A DNA stretch of 64,000 nt from Rhizobiales bacterium 2SD (GTDB lineage Bacteria; Pseudomonadota; Alphaproteobacteria; Rhizobiales; Beijerinckiaceae): NCBI GenBank assembly GCA_005502805.1, contig SCMY01000006.1, positions 372,001 through 436,000 of the forward strand, given 5' to 3'. Position numbers and translations under genes: made by a program. Position 1 is the stretch's first letter. Every line of letters begins with the position of its first letter. The notes under the pieces were generated by a model, which was not told the origin of the DNA, made no database searches, and saw only the letters and a program-made list of their open reading frames with translations. Below are positions 1-8,969 of this stretch, piece by piece.

Positions 1-965
1 ACATCAAGGGCCAGGAGAGCGCCAAACGCGTGCTTGAGATCGCCGCTGCCGGCGGCCACAACCTGCTGATGAACGGACCGCCCGGCGCCGGCAAGTCGAT
101 GCTGGCGAGCCGCCTGCCCTCAATCCTGCCGCCGCTCGATCCACGTGAGCTGCTCGAGGTCTCGATGGTGCTCTCGGTCGCCGGCCATCTCGCCGATGGC
201 GAACTGACCGACCGGCGCCCCTTCCGTGCGCCGCATCACTCGGCCTCGATGGCGGCCCTGGTCGGCGGCGGCCTGCAGGCGAAGCCTGGGGAGGTCTCGC
301 TCGCCCATCATGGCGTGCTTTTCCTCGACGAATTGCCGGAGTTCCAGGCGCAGGCGCTCGATGCGCTGCGCCAGCCGATGGAGACCGGCGAGGTTCTGAT
401 CTCGCGCGCCAACCACCGCACCGTCTATCCCGCCAAGTTCCAGCTGATTGCGGCGATGAATCCCTGCCGCTGCGGCAAGGCGACCGAGCCGGGCTATGCC
501 TGCCGCCGCCAGCCGAACGAGCGCTGCATGGCTGGCTATCAGGCCCGCATTTCCGGCCCGATGCTCGACCGAATCGACATCACCATCGACGTTCCCGCTC
601 TGACGGCCGCCGATCTCATCCTGCCGGCCGCGGCCGAGGGCTCGGCCGAGGTCGCCGCCCGCGTCGCGGCGGCCCGGGCCCGCCAGTCGGTCCGCTACGC
701 CGCGCTCGGTGTCGAGGGAGCGACCACCAATGCCCGCTGCCCGGCTGCGTTGCTCGATGACATCGCGCGGCCGGACGCAGCCGGGCTCGCATTGTTGCGC
801 AATGCCGCCGATGCGATGCGATTGACGGCGCGCGGTTATCACCGCGTCCTCAAGGTCGCCCGTACGCTTGCCGATCTCGACGGTGAGGATCAGCTCGGGC
901 GCATCCACCTCGCCGAGGCGCTGTCCTACCGCTCGCGCATCGATCAGGCTGCGCAGGCCGCCTGA
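1..965 (+). CDS. comM: ComM/YifB-family Mg-chelatase-like AAA+ ATPase (3' part)
   Basis: The reading frame is open from the left edge, so the gene starts outside the window and only its last ~320 residues are seen. The visible part has a Walker A motif (GPPGAGKS), a Walker B-like LFLDELPEF, an arginine-rich sensor region and the Cys cluster CRCGKATEPGYAC typical of the Mg-chelatase-like C-terminal domain. In this family ComM is a branch-migration helicase acting in natural transformation; older annotation calls it YifB. The internal GTG at base 30 is not the true start. About 90 bases separate the stop from the next gene. Confidence 0.93.
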   Translation, partial: IKGQESAKRVLEIAAAGGHNLLMNGPPGAGKSMLASRLPSILPPLDPRELLEVSMVLSVAGHLADGELTDRRPFRAPHHSASMAALVGGGLQAKPGEVSLAHHGVLFLDELPEFQAQALDALRQPMETGEVLISRANHRTVYPAKFQLIAAMNPCRCGKATEPGYACRRQPNERCMAGYQARISGPMLDRIDITIDVPALTAADLILPAAAEGSAEVAARVAAARARQSVRYAALGVEGATTNARCPAALLDDIARPDAAGLALLRNAADAMRLTARGYHRVLKVARTLADLDGEDQLGRIHLAEALSYRSRIDQAAQAA

Positions 966-1034
966 TGAAAGGTTAACGAAACCATTCAAACCATCCGGCA
1001 TCCTCGCAGCTAGGGCGAACCCTTTCTCAACAGG

Positions 1035-3155
1035 GTGGATGCTAGATGGGATGGCATGATCGAGCCGCCTTCCTTCCTCGTCCTGTTGTCAGGCGCTGCC
1101 ATCGCCACGGCGATCGCTTGCGCCGCCATTGCGATCCGGCTGCTACGGCAGCGCCAGCAGGTGATGCAGCAGGCCAAGGCGTTGACGGCGGACGTCGAGA
1201 AATTGAGCGACCGACTCTGGGAGCTCGCCGACAGCGAAGAGCGCTATCGTAGCTTGATCGAGGCGCAGGGCGACCTGATCGTGCGCCGCAGCGAAGGCCG
1301 GATCGTCTACGCCAATGCCGCTTATGCGGCGCTGCTCGGCAAGAGCGAGGCGGAGGCGGTCGGGAGCGTCGAGCAGCCGCGCGTGCGCATCGCCCGGCCG
1401 GTGCAGGCGCTGCCGGGAGGCGCCCGCGTCATCGATGAATGTATCGAGACAGAAGAGGGCGAGCGCTGGCTGTCCTGGGTCGAGACGATCGTCCCGGTCG
1501 CCGCGGGGCAGACCGTACTGCAGCGTGTCGGCCGTGAGATCAGCGGGCGCATCGCCGCTGAGACCGCGCTGGAGGAGGCGCGCAGCCGGGCTGAGGAGGC
1601 GAATGCCGCCAAATCGCGCTTCCTCGCGACCGTCAGCCACGAATTCCGCACCCCGCTCAACGGGATACTGGGGATGGCCGATTTGCTCGGGGACACCAGG
1701 CTCGACCCGGAGCAGGCGACTTATGTCCGGGCGTTGCGCAGCTCCGGCGAGGCGCTGCTCGGCCTCGTCGACGATATCCTCGACTTCGCCAAGGTCGAGG
1801 CCGGCAAGCTCGAACTCGCCGAAGCCCCGTTCGATCCCGCCGCGCTGATCGAGGATGTCACCGAGCTTATGGCGCCGCGCGCCCAGGCCAAGGGCATCGA
1901 GATTTCCGCTCTGCTCGGGCCGGATTTGCCGGGGAAGCTCGTCGGTGATGTCGAGCGTTTGCGCCAGATCCTGCTCAACCTCGTCGGCAATGCCGTGAAG
2001 TTCACGCAAGCCGGCGGTGTCGGCATCGAGGCGGATATTGCTGCCGGCGAATTCGTCGTCGCCATCGCCGATACCGGTCCGGGCATTCCGGCGGAGCGCC
2101 TGGCGACGATCTTCGAGGAGTTCGAGCAAGGTGGAATGACCGGGCATCGCGAACAGGCGGGCACCGGCCTCGGCCTCGCCATCGCCCGCCGGCTCGCCCG
2201 CGCCATGGGCGGGGAGATCGAAGCGAGCAATCGCGAGAGCGGCGGCGCGCTGTTCCGGCTGGCCCTGCCGTTGCGGGCCGGGGACGCCACAGCCGCACCT
2301 GTCGCTTCGCCTGATTGGCAAGGCCGCCGCATCCTCGTCGCGTCCTCGGCGCCGTTCAGCGCCACCCATATCGCCGCCTGCCTGGAGCGGACGGGAGCGC
2401 GGGTTCTGCACGCCGGCGATCATGCGCAGACGATCGCTGCGCTCTCCGGCGATTCGGTCCCGTCGGCAGTATTGGTCGACCACGACCTCCCGGGCAGGGA
2501 GCTCGAGGCAGTGGCGGCCGCGGCGCGCCGTGCCGGTGTCGCCGACATCGTGATCATGCTGGCGCCGGCCGAACGGCGCAGTTTCGGCTCGCCCTACGCT
2601 GCCGGCTTCACCGGTTTTTTGGTCAAACCGGTCCGGGCGCGCTCGCTGCAGGTGCGGCTCGATCCGATCGAACGGTCACAGGGCGCGGCCGTTCCTGCAC
2701 CTGCCGTGGATGCGATGGCACGACAGCCTGCCGCGGGTTTGCGGGTCTTGGTCGCGGAGGACAACGAGATCAATGCCCTGCTGCTGACCCGCACTCTGGA
2801 GCGGTTCGGCTGCATGGCGACCTGGGCACGCGACGGTGGCGAAGCCATCCGCCTGGTCGAGGAGGCGCACTCCGGAAAGGCGCAAGGATTCGATCTCGCC
2901 TTGCTCGACCTGCGGATGCCGGTGCTGGACGGGCTTGCGGTCGCCCGGCGGATACGCATGGCCGAGAAGGCGCTCGGCGCGCCGGGCCGGCTGCCGATCG
3001 TCGCCGTGACCGCCAATACGGCGGAGGAGGACCGGCGGCAGGCGCTTGCCGCGGGCATGGACGATTGTCTGGCTAAGCCGTTGTCGCGGGAGCAGTTGCA
3101 CGGCTGGATCGAGCGCCTTTCGCACCTGCGAACCGGCGAGATTTTGACGGCCTGA
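1035..3155 (+). CDS. hybrid sensor histidine kinase with PAS and two receiver domains
   Basis: A membrane-anchored phosphorelay kinase. From the GTG start: one transmembrane helix (~13-37), a coiled coil, a PAS domain (~65-170), HisKA with VSHEFRTPLNG (His ~202), HATPase with N-box Asn ~319 and G-boxes DTGPG and GTGLGLA, a degenerate receiver (~431-535) and an intact C-terminal receiver (~568-690, acidic pocket ED, Asp ~625, Lys ~681). In the first receiver the acidic pocket is Ser-Ser, although an Asp remains near the acceptor position. ATG at 1056 is an alternative start that drops 7 residues. No response-regulator or Hpt gene is adjacent, so it is an orphan kinase. Its input signal is unknown. 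Confidence 0.93.
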   Translation: MDARWDGMIEPPSFLVLLSGAAIATAIACAAIAIRLLRQRQQVMQQAKALTADVEKLSDRLWELADSEERYRSLIEAQGDLIVRRSEGRIVYANAAYAALLGKSEAEAVGSVEQPRVRIARPVQALPGGARVIDECIETEEGERWLSWVETIVPVAAGQTVLQRVGREISGRIAAETALEEARSRAEEANAAKSRFLATVSHEFRTPLNGILGMADLLGDTRLDPEQATYVRALRSSGEALLGLVDDILDFAKVEAGKLELAEAPFDPAALIEDVTELMAPRAQAKGIEISALLGPDLPGKLVGDVERLRQILLNLVGNAVKFTQAGGVGIEADIAAGEFVVAIADTGPGIPAERLATIFEEFEQGGMTGHREQAGTGLGLAIARRLARAMGGEIEASNRESGGALFRLALPLRAGDATAAPVASPDWQGRRILVASSAPFSATHIAACLERTGARVLHAGDHAQTIAALSGDSVPSAVLVDHDLPGRELEAVAAAARRAGVADIVIMLAPAERRSFGSPYAAGFTGFLVKPVRARSLQVRLDPIERSQGAAVPAPAVDAMARQPAAGLRVLVAEDNEINALLLTRTLERFGCMATWARDGGEAIRLVEEAHSGKAQGFDLALLDLRMPVLDGLAVARRIRMAEKALGAPGRLPIVAVTANTAEEDRRQALAAGMDDCLAKPLSREQLHGWIERLSHLRTGEILTA

Positions 3156-3279
3156 GCCGGTCGCCATCCACAGGTGGTTGGCTTCGTCATCTGACTGACG
3201 TAGTTTTGTCGCGATCCCGTAAGACGGTCGGCGCAGTGCTGTCATGCGCCGATCCGAGATCGCAGGGGCCAGACCGTCT

Positions 3280-4239
3280 ATGACGCACGACGTTTTTCAG
3301 GGTTCCCGTCAGCCGGCAAAGCAGAAGCTCGCCGGCCAGGCCCTGTTGCAGCGTTTCTCCCCTTCGAACCTGCTGGCTGCAGGCAAGCAGCTCGGCGGCT
3401 TCGCCTTTCCCGGTGCTGACGCTCTTTCCGGAACGCTCGGCCGTTCCGGGACGCTCGAAGTCCGGCTGGCTCGTGGTCCGCGCGAGATCTGGCGGGCGCA
3501 GCGCCTGCGCTACCGCGTCTTCTACCAGGAGATGTCGGCCAAGCCCGACGTCGTCTCGCGCATGTTCCGCCGCGATGCCGACCGATTCGACGCGGTCTGC
3601 GACCACCTCCTCGTCATCGACCACGCCGCGCGCGGCCGTTTCGGCGGGATCAAGCCCAAGGTCGTCGGCACCTACCGGCTGATGCGCGAGCAGGCCGTGG
3701 CCAAGCTCGGCGGCTTCTACACCCAGTCCGAATTCGACATCGCGCCGCTGCTGGCCCGCCACCCCGATCTGCGCTTCCTCGAGCTTGGCCGTTCCTGCGT
3801 GCTGAAGCCCTATCGCACCAAGAAGACGGTCGAATTGCTCTGGCACGGCATCTGGGCCTATTGCCGGCATCATCGCATCGACGCGATGTTCGGTTGCGCC
3901 AGCTTCGACGGCATCGACCCCGATATGCTGGCGCTGCCCTTGAGCTTCATCCACCATCACGCCACCGCCCAGGGCGACTGGCGCGTCGTGGCCCAGCCGC
4001 AGCGCCATGTGGCGATGGATCGCCTGCCTGCCGGCATGGTCGACGCCAAGCTCGCGCTGAAATGCCTGCCGCCGCTGGTGAAGGGGTATCTGCGTCTCGG
4101 CGCCCGCTTTGGCTCAGGCGCCGTGATCGACAAGCAATTCGGCACGACCGACATCCTGGTCATCCTGCCGGTCGCCGCGATCGACCGGCGCTATCTCGAA
4201 TATCTCGACGGCGAGGCCGGACGTTACGCCGCCGCCTGA
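3280..4239 (+). CDS. olsB: L-ornithine N-alpha-acyltransferase (OlsB-type)
   Basis: Belongs to the hemolysin-like GNAT (Acetyltransf_5) family that moves a 3-hydroxyacyl group from acyl carrier protein to ornithine, the first step of ornithine-lipid synthesis. Recognisable are the family core with LRYRVFYQEM near residue 80, the VGTYRLM strand and the FLELGRSCVLKPYR block. The length (319 residues) fits. No OlsA-type O-acyltransferase lies beside it. A longer version from ATG 3244 adds 12 residues; the shorter start begins MTHDVF. In rhizobia olsB is induced by phosphate starvation, but I could not find a convincing pair of PhoB half-sites upstream. Confidence 0.85.
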   Translation: MTHDVFQGSRQPAKQKLAGQALLQRFSPSNLLAAGKQLGGFAFPGADALSGTLGRSGTLEVRLARGPREIWRAQRLRYRVFYQEMSAKPDVVSRMFRRDADRFDAVCDHLLVIDHAARGRFGGIKPKVVGTYRLMREQAVAKLGGFYTQSEFDIAPLLARHPDLRFLELGRSCVLKPYRTKKTVELLWHGIWAYCRHHRIDAMFGCASFDGIDPDMLALPLSFIHHHATAQGDWRVVAQPQRHVAMDRLPAGMVDAKLALKCLPPLVKGYLRLGARFGSGAVIDKQFGTTDILVILPVAAIDRRYLEYLDGEAGRYAAA

Positions 4240-4246
4240 TTCGGAC

Positions 4247-5113
4247 TCATTCGCCTGCCGCGGCGAGGTCGCGCAGCGCCTGCCGGTATTCCGGATAATG
4301 GAAGACATAGCCGAGTTCGCGCTTCACCAGCGCGTTCGAGACCCGTTTGTTCTCGCTATAGAAGCTCGCGGCCATCGGCGAGAGCTTGGCCGTATCGAAC
4401 GGCGTCTCCGGCGGCGGTTCGAGTCCAGCCACGTCCGCGGCGAAGCTGACGACGTCCTGCGGCGGCGCCGGTTCGTCGTCGGTGACGTTGTAGACGACAC
4501 CGGCGCGTGGCTGTTCGAGCGAGGCCATCAGCACACCGGCGATGTCGTCGACATGGATGCGATTGAAGACCTGGCCGGGCTTGACCAGCCGGTTGGCGGT
4601 GCCGCCCCGCAATTTGGTGATCGGATTGCGGCCAGGGCCGTAAATGCCCGAGAGGCGGAAGATCTGCACCGGCTTGCCGCTGCGCTCGCCGAAGGCGAGC
4701 CAGTCCTGCTCGATCTCCAGCCGCTGGCGCGAGCGCTTGCTGGTCGGACGGCATTCGGCCGTCTCGTCGATCCAGGCGCCGCCATGGTCGCCATAGACGC
4801 CGATGGTCGAGAGATAGCCGATCCAACGCAGATTCTCGGCGGCTGCGAGCTTGTCGGCGAGTGCGTCGAGCACGGGATCGCCGTTCTCGTCGGGCTGGGC
4901 CGAGACCAGCACCGCATCCGCCTCGGCGACGATCTTGGCCAGCGGCGTCGACACCGCGAAACCGCCGAAGACCAGCGTATGCAGCCCCTGCTTGCTGAGC
5001 TCGCCGGCCTTCTCGGCCGAGCGCACCGTGCCGGTGACCTCCCAGCCCTTGGCCAGAGCGGCGCGCGCGAAGAACCCGGCGGAATAGCCGAGGCCGAAGA
5101 TGACGAGCTTCAT
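4247..5113 (-). CDS. NAD(P)-dependent epimerase/dehydratase, YeeZ-like extended SDR
   Basis: An atypical extended SDR of 288 residues. The N-terminal Rossmann motif is GLGYSAGFFA, a variant of GxxGxxG. YLSTIGVYGDHGGAWIDE supplies the S/T-x-Y context of the active site, followed by FRLSGIYGPGRNP and a substrate region. Members of the YeeZ-like group are annotated as NAD-dependent epimerases of unknown substrate. The ATG lies inside the end of queG (ATGA overlap), so translation is probably coupled to that gene. Its 3' end nearly abuts the convergent olsB stop. Confidence 0.85.
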   Translation of the reverse strand: MKLVIFGLGYSAGFFARAALAKGWEVTGTVRSAEKAGELSKQGLHTLVFGGFAVSTPLAKIVAEADAVLVSAQPDENGDPVLDALADKLAAAENLRWIGYLSTIGVYGDHGGAWIDETAECRPTSKRSRQRLEIEQDWLAFGERSGKPVQIFRLSGIYGPGRNPITKLRGGTANRLVKPGQVFNRIHVDDIAGVLMASLEQPRAGVVYNVTDDEPAPPQDVVSFAADVAGLEPPPETPFDTAKLSPMAASFYSENKRVSNALVKRELGYVFHYPEYRQALRDLAAAGE

Positions 5114-6348
5114 GCGGGTTCCAGTTGGTTCGGAGAAGGCTGAGCCCACTCGGCCCTGACCTCGGGGTCGGTTTCCTGCGCGAGCTTCGCCGGCGCCAGT
5201 TCCGCGGCATGATGCGGCGCCAGCTGCCAGAGCGCCCAAACGGCCATCGCCCTGATCAGGGGAGATGCATCGTCGAGCAAGGTCTCGGCGCTCGCGGCCA
5301 GCATCGGATCGCCGCTGTTGCCGATCGCGATCAGGACATTGCGCAGGAAGCGGTTGCGGCCGGTGCGTTTCACCGGTGTGCCGGCGAAAAGCGTGCGGAA
5401 AGCAGCATCGTCGAGCCCGGCGAGATCGGCCAGCGGTAGCGCGTCGAGCTCGCCTTTCAGCGCCAGGCGCGTCTCGTGCGAGGCTTCCGCGAACTTGTTC
5501 CAGGGGCAGACGGCGAGGCAGTCGTCGCAGCCGAAGACGCGGTTGCCGATCCCAGCACGGAATTCACGGTCGATATGACCCTGATGCTCGATGGTGAGGT
5601 AGGCGATGCAGCGGCGCGAATCGAGCTGGTACGGCGCCGGGAAGGCCTTGGTCGGGCAGATGTCGAGGCAGCGCGTGCAGGAGCCGCAATGGTCGCGCTC
5701 GGGCTCGTCCGATGGCAGCTCGGCCGAGGTGTAGATCGCCCCGAGGAAGAGCCAGGCGCCATGCTGGCGCGAGACGAGCACGGTCTGCTTGCCCTGCCAG
5801 CCGAGCCCGGCCGCCTGCGCCAGCGGCTTTTCCATCACCGGGGCGGTGTCGACGAAGACCTTGACCTCGGCCTCAGCCCGCGCCGCCAGCACGCCGGCGA
5901 TGCTCTTCAGCTTGCCCTTGATCACGTCGTGATAGTCGCGCCGGCGGGCATAGAGCGAGATCGCGCCGCGGTCGCGCTGCTCCAGGATGGCGAGCGGGTC
6001 GCCTTCGGCCGCATAGCTCATGCCGAGCATGACGACCGAGCGTGCCGCCGGCCATAAAGTCGCCGGGTCGGCGCGTTCCGCCGTGCGCTCCGTCAGCCAG
6101 GTCATGTCGCCGTGATGGCCGGCCTCCAGCCAGCCGGCGAGGCGCGCGGGTGCTTCCGGAATCGCATCGACGCTGGCGACGCGCATCACCGAGAAACCCT
6201 CGGTCTTGGCGCGCGCGGCGATCGCGGCCTTGAGCTTGTCGGGGCTCAGAAGTCCAGGTCGTCGTAATGGGCCGAGGGCGCCATGCCGGGAATCCGGTCG
6301 CTCAGCAGCGGCCGGAAGCTCGGTCTGGACTTGATCCTCGCATACCAT
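5110..6348 (-). CDS. queG: epoxyqueuosine reductase
   Basis: QueG reduces epoxyqueuosine to queuosine in tRNA, using cobalamin and two [4Fe-4S] clusters. The two ferredoxin-like Cys sets are visible as CGSCTRCLDICP and CDDCLAVCP, and a HEAT-like tail follows. The ATG used here would overlap the upstream GST gene by ~100 bases and add ~33 residues with no family likeness. Homology suggests the real protein begins with SPDKLKAAIAARA, which would need the CTG at 6249 as start; that CTG overlaps the GST stop as CTGA. No ATG, GTG or TTG lies between the two points. Gene identity is firm; the start is uncertain. Confidence 0.93.
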   Translation of the reverse strand: MVCEDQVQTELPAAAERPDSRHGALGPLRRPGLLSPDKLKAAIAARAKTEGFSVMRVASVDAIPEAPARLAGWLEAGHHGDMTWLTERTAERADPATLWPAARSVVMLGMSYAAEGDPLAILEQRDRGAISLYARRRDYHDVIKGKLKSIAGVLAARAEAEVKVFVDTAPVMEKPLAQAAGLGWQGKQTVLVSRQHGAWLFLGAIYTSAELPSDEPERDHCGSCTRCLDICPTKAFPAPYQLDSRRCIAYLTIEHQGHIDREFRAGIGNRVFGCDDCLAVCPWNKFAEASHETRLALKGELDALPLADLAGLDDAAFRTLFAGTPVKRTGRNRFLRNVLIAIGNSGDPMLAASAETLLDDASPLIRAMAVWALWQLAPHHAAELAPAKLAQETDPEVRAEWAQPSPNQLEPA

Positions 6349-6938
6349 GCGCGGGCGGCCTCATCCTCGTCCCAGGGCACGTCGCCGAGATAGTCGACGC
6401 AGGAGAGATGCGCCGCCGCGGCGAGATCGGCATAGCTCAGATTGTCGCCGGCGAGCCAGTTCCGTTTCGCCGTCAGCCAGGCGATGTAGCGCAGATGATA
6501 GCGCACATTGCCGCGCGCCGCGCGGATCGCGCTCATTTCCGGCGGGCCGCCGCCCTCGTCCCGGCTCATGAAGCGCTTCATCACCTTCTCCAGCACGAGT
6601 GGGGCGGTGATCTCTTCGTTGAACTTGATGTTGAACCAGTCGAGCAGCCGGCGCACCTCGATGCGCCCGCCTGGACCTTCCGGCAGGAGGCGCCGCTCGG
6701 CCAGCGCCAGCCCACGGGTCTCGTCGAGATATTCGGCGATCGGCCCCGGTCCCGGAATGACGAGACCGCTCTCCTCGCGCAGAACCGGCGTCGTACCGGC
6801 CGGATTGAGCTCGAGGAACTCGCGCCGCCGTTCCCAGACGCGCTCTTCGACCAGCGTGGCGTCGAGGCCGAACTCGCCGAGTGCAAGCCGGATGAAGCGC
6901 GAATGCGGGCAGAGCGGATAATGGTGAAGCGTGGCCAT
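6246..6938 (-). CDS. glutathione S-transferase family protein
   Basis: A 230-residue soluble GST. The thioredoxin-fold half begins LHHYPLCPHSRFIRLAL, a CPxS active-site pattern, and carries the cis-Pro NPAGTTPVL stretch. The all-helical C-terminal half contains LSYADLAAAAHLSCVDYLGDVPWDE. The ATG at 6938 was chosen because the upstream reading frame has no GST likeness. It is first in a leftward GST-queG-epimerase run with overlapping ends. It probably detoxifies electrophiles, but the substrate cannot be read from sequence. Confidence 0.9.
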   Translation of the reverse strand: MATLHHYPLCPHSRFIRLALGEFGLDATLVEERVWERRREFLELNPAGTTPVLREESGLVIPGPGPIAEYLDETRGLALAERRLLPEGPGGRIEVRRLLDWFNIKFNEEITAPLVLEKVMKRFMSRDEGGGPPEMSAIRAARGNVRYHLRYIAWLTAKRNWLAGDNLSYADLAAAAHLSCVDYLGDVPWDEDEAARAWYARIKSRPSFRPLLSDRIPGMAPSAHYDDLDF

Positions 6939-7177
6939 CGAGTGCTGGAACAGATGAAGGTTCGGGTGGGGTAGGCCGGCGCGTGATGCAGCGCGATAGA
7001 GCGCCCCCGTATAGGCCTGCCGGCTAAGCCTCACAACCCGGGACGGGGGAAAGCGACGGATTGGGCAGGATTCCTTGCCGGTCTGGTAACCAATTTGCAA
7101 AGACCCTGCGCCATAGCTTTAACGCGTTCGGCTCGACTTTGTTGCGCCGCACCCGCAAGGCTCGGAAGGACCCTCCC

Positions 7178-7975
7178 ATGTATGACCTTCTTGTCGCCGC
7201 CGTGCTCGGCGTGGTCGAGGGGCTGACCGAGTTTCTGCCGGTATCGTCGACCGGCCATCTGTTGCTGCTCGGGCATTTCCTCGGCTTCGAATCGAAGGGC
7301 AAGGCCTTCGAAATCCTGGTCCAGCTCGGGGCCATCCTGGCGATCCTGCTGGTCTATTTCCGTCGCCTGCTCGACATCGCTCTGCGCTTGCCGACCGATC
7401 CTTCCGCGAGGCGCTTCGTCCTTGGCGTGCTCGTCGCCTTCCTGCCGGCAGCGGTGATCGGCGCGCTGGCGCATGGTTTCATCAAGGGCGTGCTGTTCAA
7501 CCCCTTCCTGGTCTGCTGCACGCTGATCGCAGGCGGCCTCGTCCTGCTCGTCGTCGACGAGCTGGAACTCGAGGTGAAGCATCACGACGCCACCAAGTTC
7601 CCGCTGGCGATGTATCTGAAGATTGGTTTCATCCAGTGCCTTGCCATGATCCCTGGCGTCTCCCGTTCGGGCTCGACCATCGTCGGCGCGATGCTGCTCG
7701 GCGCTGACAAGCGGGCCGCGGCCGAGTTCTCCTTCTTTCTCGCTATGCCGACCATGGCCGGCGCCTTCGCCTATGACCTGATGAAGAACTACAAGGCGCT
7801 GACGACCAACGATCTGACCTTGATCACGATCGGCTTCGTCACTGCCTTCATCTCGGCACTGATCGTGGTGCGCAGCTTCCTCGACTTCGTCTCGAAGCGC
7901 GGCTTCACGCCTTTCGCCTGGTGGCGGATCATCGTCGGCTCGGCCGGCCTCGCCGGGCTCTGGGTCTTCGGCTGA
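7178..7975 (+). CDS. uppP: undecaprenyl-diphosphatase (UppP/BacA)
   Basis: An integral membrane phosphatase that recycles undecaprenyl diphosphate to the monophosphate carrier used for peptidoglycan and other envelope polymers. The two family signatures are present: [18 protein letters not shown] near residues 14-31 and [17 protein letters not shown] near 165, with several hydrophobic helices. The 265-residue length is normal. The ATG follows a good ribosome site (GGAAGGA at 7164-7170). It diverges from the GST-queG run; the ~240 bases between them must hold both promoters. Confidence 0.96.
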   Translation: MYDLLVAAVLGVVEGLTEFLPVSSTGHLLLLGHFLGFESKGKAFEILVQLGAILAILLVYFRRLLDIALRLPTDPSARRFVLGVLVAFLPAAVIGALAHGFIKGVLFNPFLVCCTLIAGGLVLLVVDELELEVKHHDATKFPLAMYLKIGFIQCLAMIPGVSRSGSTIVGAMLLGADKRAAAEFSFFLAMPTMAGAFAYDLMKNYKALTTNDLTLITIGFVTAFISALIVVRSFLDFVSKRGFTPFAWWRIIVGSAGLAGLWVFG

Positions 7976-7977
7976 TC

Positions 7978-8892
7978 TCAGCCTGAAGCGGGCAGGGGGC
8001 CGCGCCAGGTTCCGAGCAGCATTTCCAGGAAGCGCTCCGCCGCTGGCGCCAGCTTGACCCCGCGGCGCCTGACGACGCCGATCGTGCGCGAGACCTCAGG
8101 GTCCCGGATCGGCCGCGTCACGATGATCGGGTGGTCCGCGCCCGGCGTCGCCAGCTTCGGCAGCACAGAGATGCCGAGGCCTGCCTCGACCAGTCCGAGC
8201 GAGGTCGAGAGGTGCGTCACCTCGAAGGACCAGTTGAGTCGGACGCCGATCTTGACCAGAGCCGCATCGAGGATGGCGCGATTGCCGCTGCTGCGGCTGA
8301 CGGTGACCAGCGGGTGGCCTTCGAGATCGTCCCAGCCCAAGGCTGATTTCCGTGCCAGCGCGTGATCGTGCCGGCAGGCGAGCACGAAGGGGTCGTCGAT
8401 CAGCGGCTCGAAGGTCAGCTCGGCATCGGAGCCGCCGATCAGGTTGATGCCGAACTCGACCTCGCCGCGTGCCACCGCCTCCAGCCCGTCATTGGCCGAG
8501 AGATCGAGGATGCGGAAGCGGATGTTCGGGTACTGCGCCTGGAAACGCGCGATTACCGAGGGCAGGAAGTAGAAGGCGGCCGTAGGCACGCAAGCCAGCG
8601 CGATCAGTCCGGCGCGGCGGCTGCCGAGATCGCGCATCGCGAAGATCGATGAGTCGAACTCGTCGAGCATGCGCCGGACCAGCGGCAGCATCTCGCGCCC
8701 GACCATGGTCAGCGCGACCCGGCGCGTCGTCCGCTCCAGCAAGGCTGCCCCGACGGCACTTTCCAGCCGCTGGATACGCCGGCTCAGCGCCGGCTGTGAC
8801 ATGTTGAGCGCCTCGGCGGCGCGGTGGAAGCCGCCGAGCTCGACCACCGAGATGAAGGCGCGCAGGTCGAGGGCTTCGAAATTGATGCTCAT
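7978..8892 (-). CDS. LysR-family transcriptional regulator
   Basis: A 304-residue LysR regulator: N-terminal winged HTH with FHRAAEALNMSQPALSRRIQRLE (about 22-44) and a periplasmic-binding-fold effector domain from ~90. It is divergent from the prpF-like gene with 77 bases between, the classic arrangement for a LysR activator and its target. A 21-base interrupted palindrome with LysR-type spacing lies in that gap. The probable target is the prpF/tctC pair; the inducer is unknown, plausibly a di- or tricarboxylate. Confidence 0.92.
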   Translation of the reverse strand: MSINFEALDLRAFISVVELGGFHRAAEALNMSQPALSRRIQRLESAVGAALLERTTRRVALTMVGREMLPLVRRMLDEFDSSIFAMRDLGSRRAGLIALACVPTAAFYFLPSVIARFQAQYPNIRFRILDLSANDGLEAVARGEVEFGINLIGGSDAELTFEPLIDDPFVLACRHDHALARKSALGWDDLEGHPLVTVSRSSGNRAILDAALVKIGVRLNWSFEVTHLSTSLGLVEAGLGISVLPKLATPGADHPIIVTRPIRDPEVSRTIGVVRRRGVKLAPAAERFLEMLLGTWRGPLPASG

Positions 8893-8910
8893 GACGTATC
8901 AATAGCGCCG

Positions 8911-8931
8911 ATCTCTGCATTTCACAGCGAT
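8911..8931. promoter_or_regulatory. candidate LysR operator
   Basis: ATCTCTG and CAGCGAT form an inverted repeat (6 of 7 positions) around a 7-base centre, midway between the divergent lysR and prpF-like genes. Size and position fit a LysR recognition site. This rests on pattern and context only. Confidence 0.45.
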
Positions 8932-8969
8932 TATTCGATCTGGGAAGAGAGGGCATCGCCAATCGCCGG

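Noticed and set aside
973-990. A possible CtrA box (GGTTAACGAAACCATTCAAAC) before the hybrid kinase.
   Set aside because: The second half-site is TTCAA at the wrong spacing, so it does not match TTAA-N7-TTAA.
3225-3245. A PhoB box before olsB (CTGTCAT at 3239-3245).
   Set aside because: The required second half 11 bases away is not present; the single match also overlaps a possible start codon.
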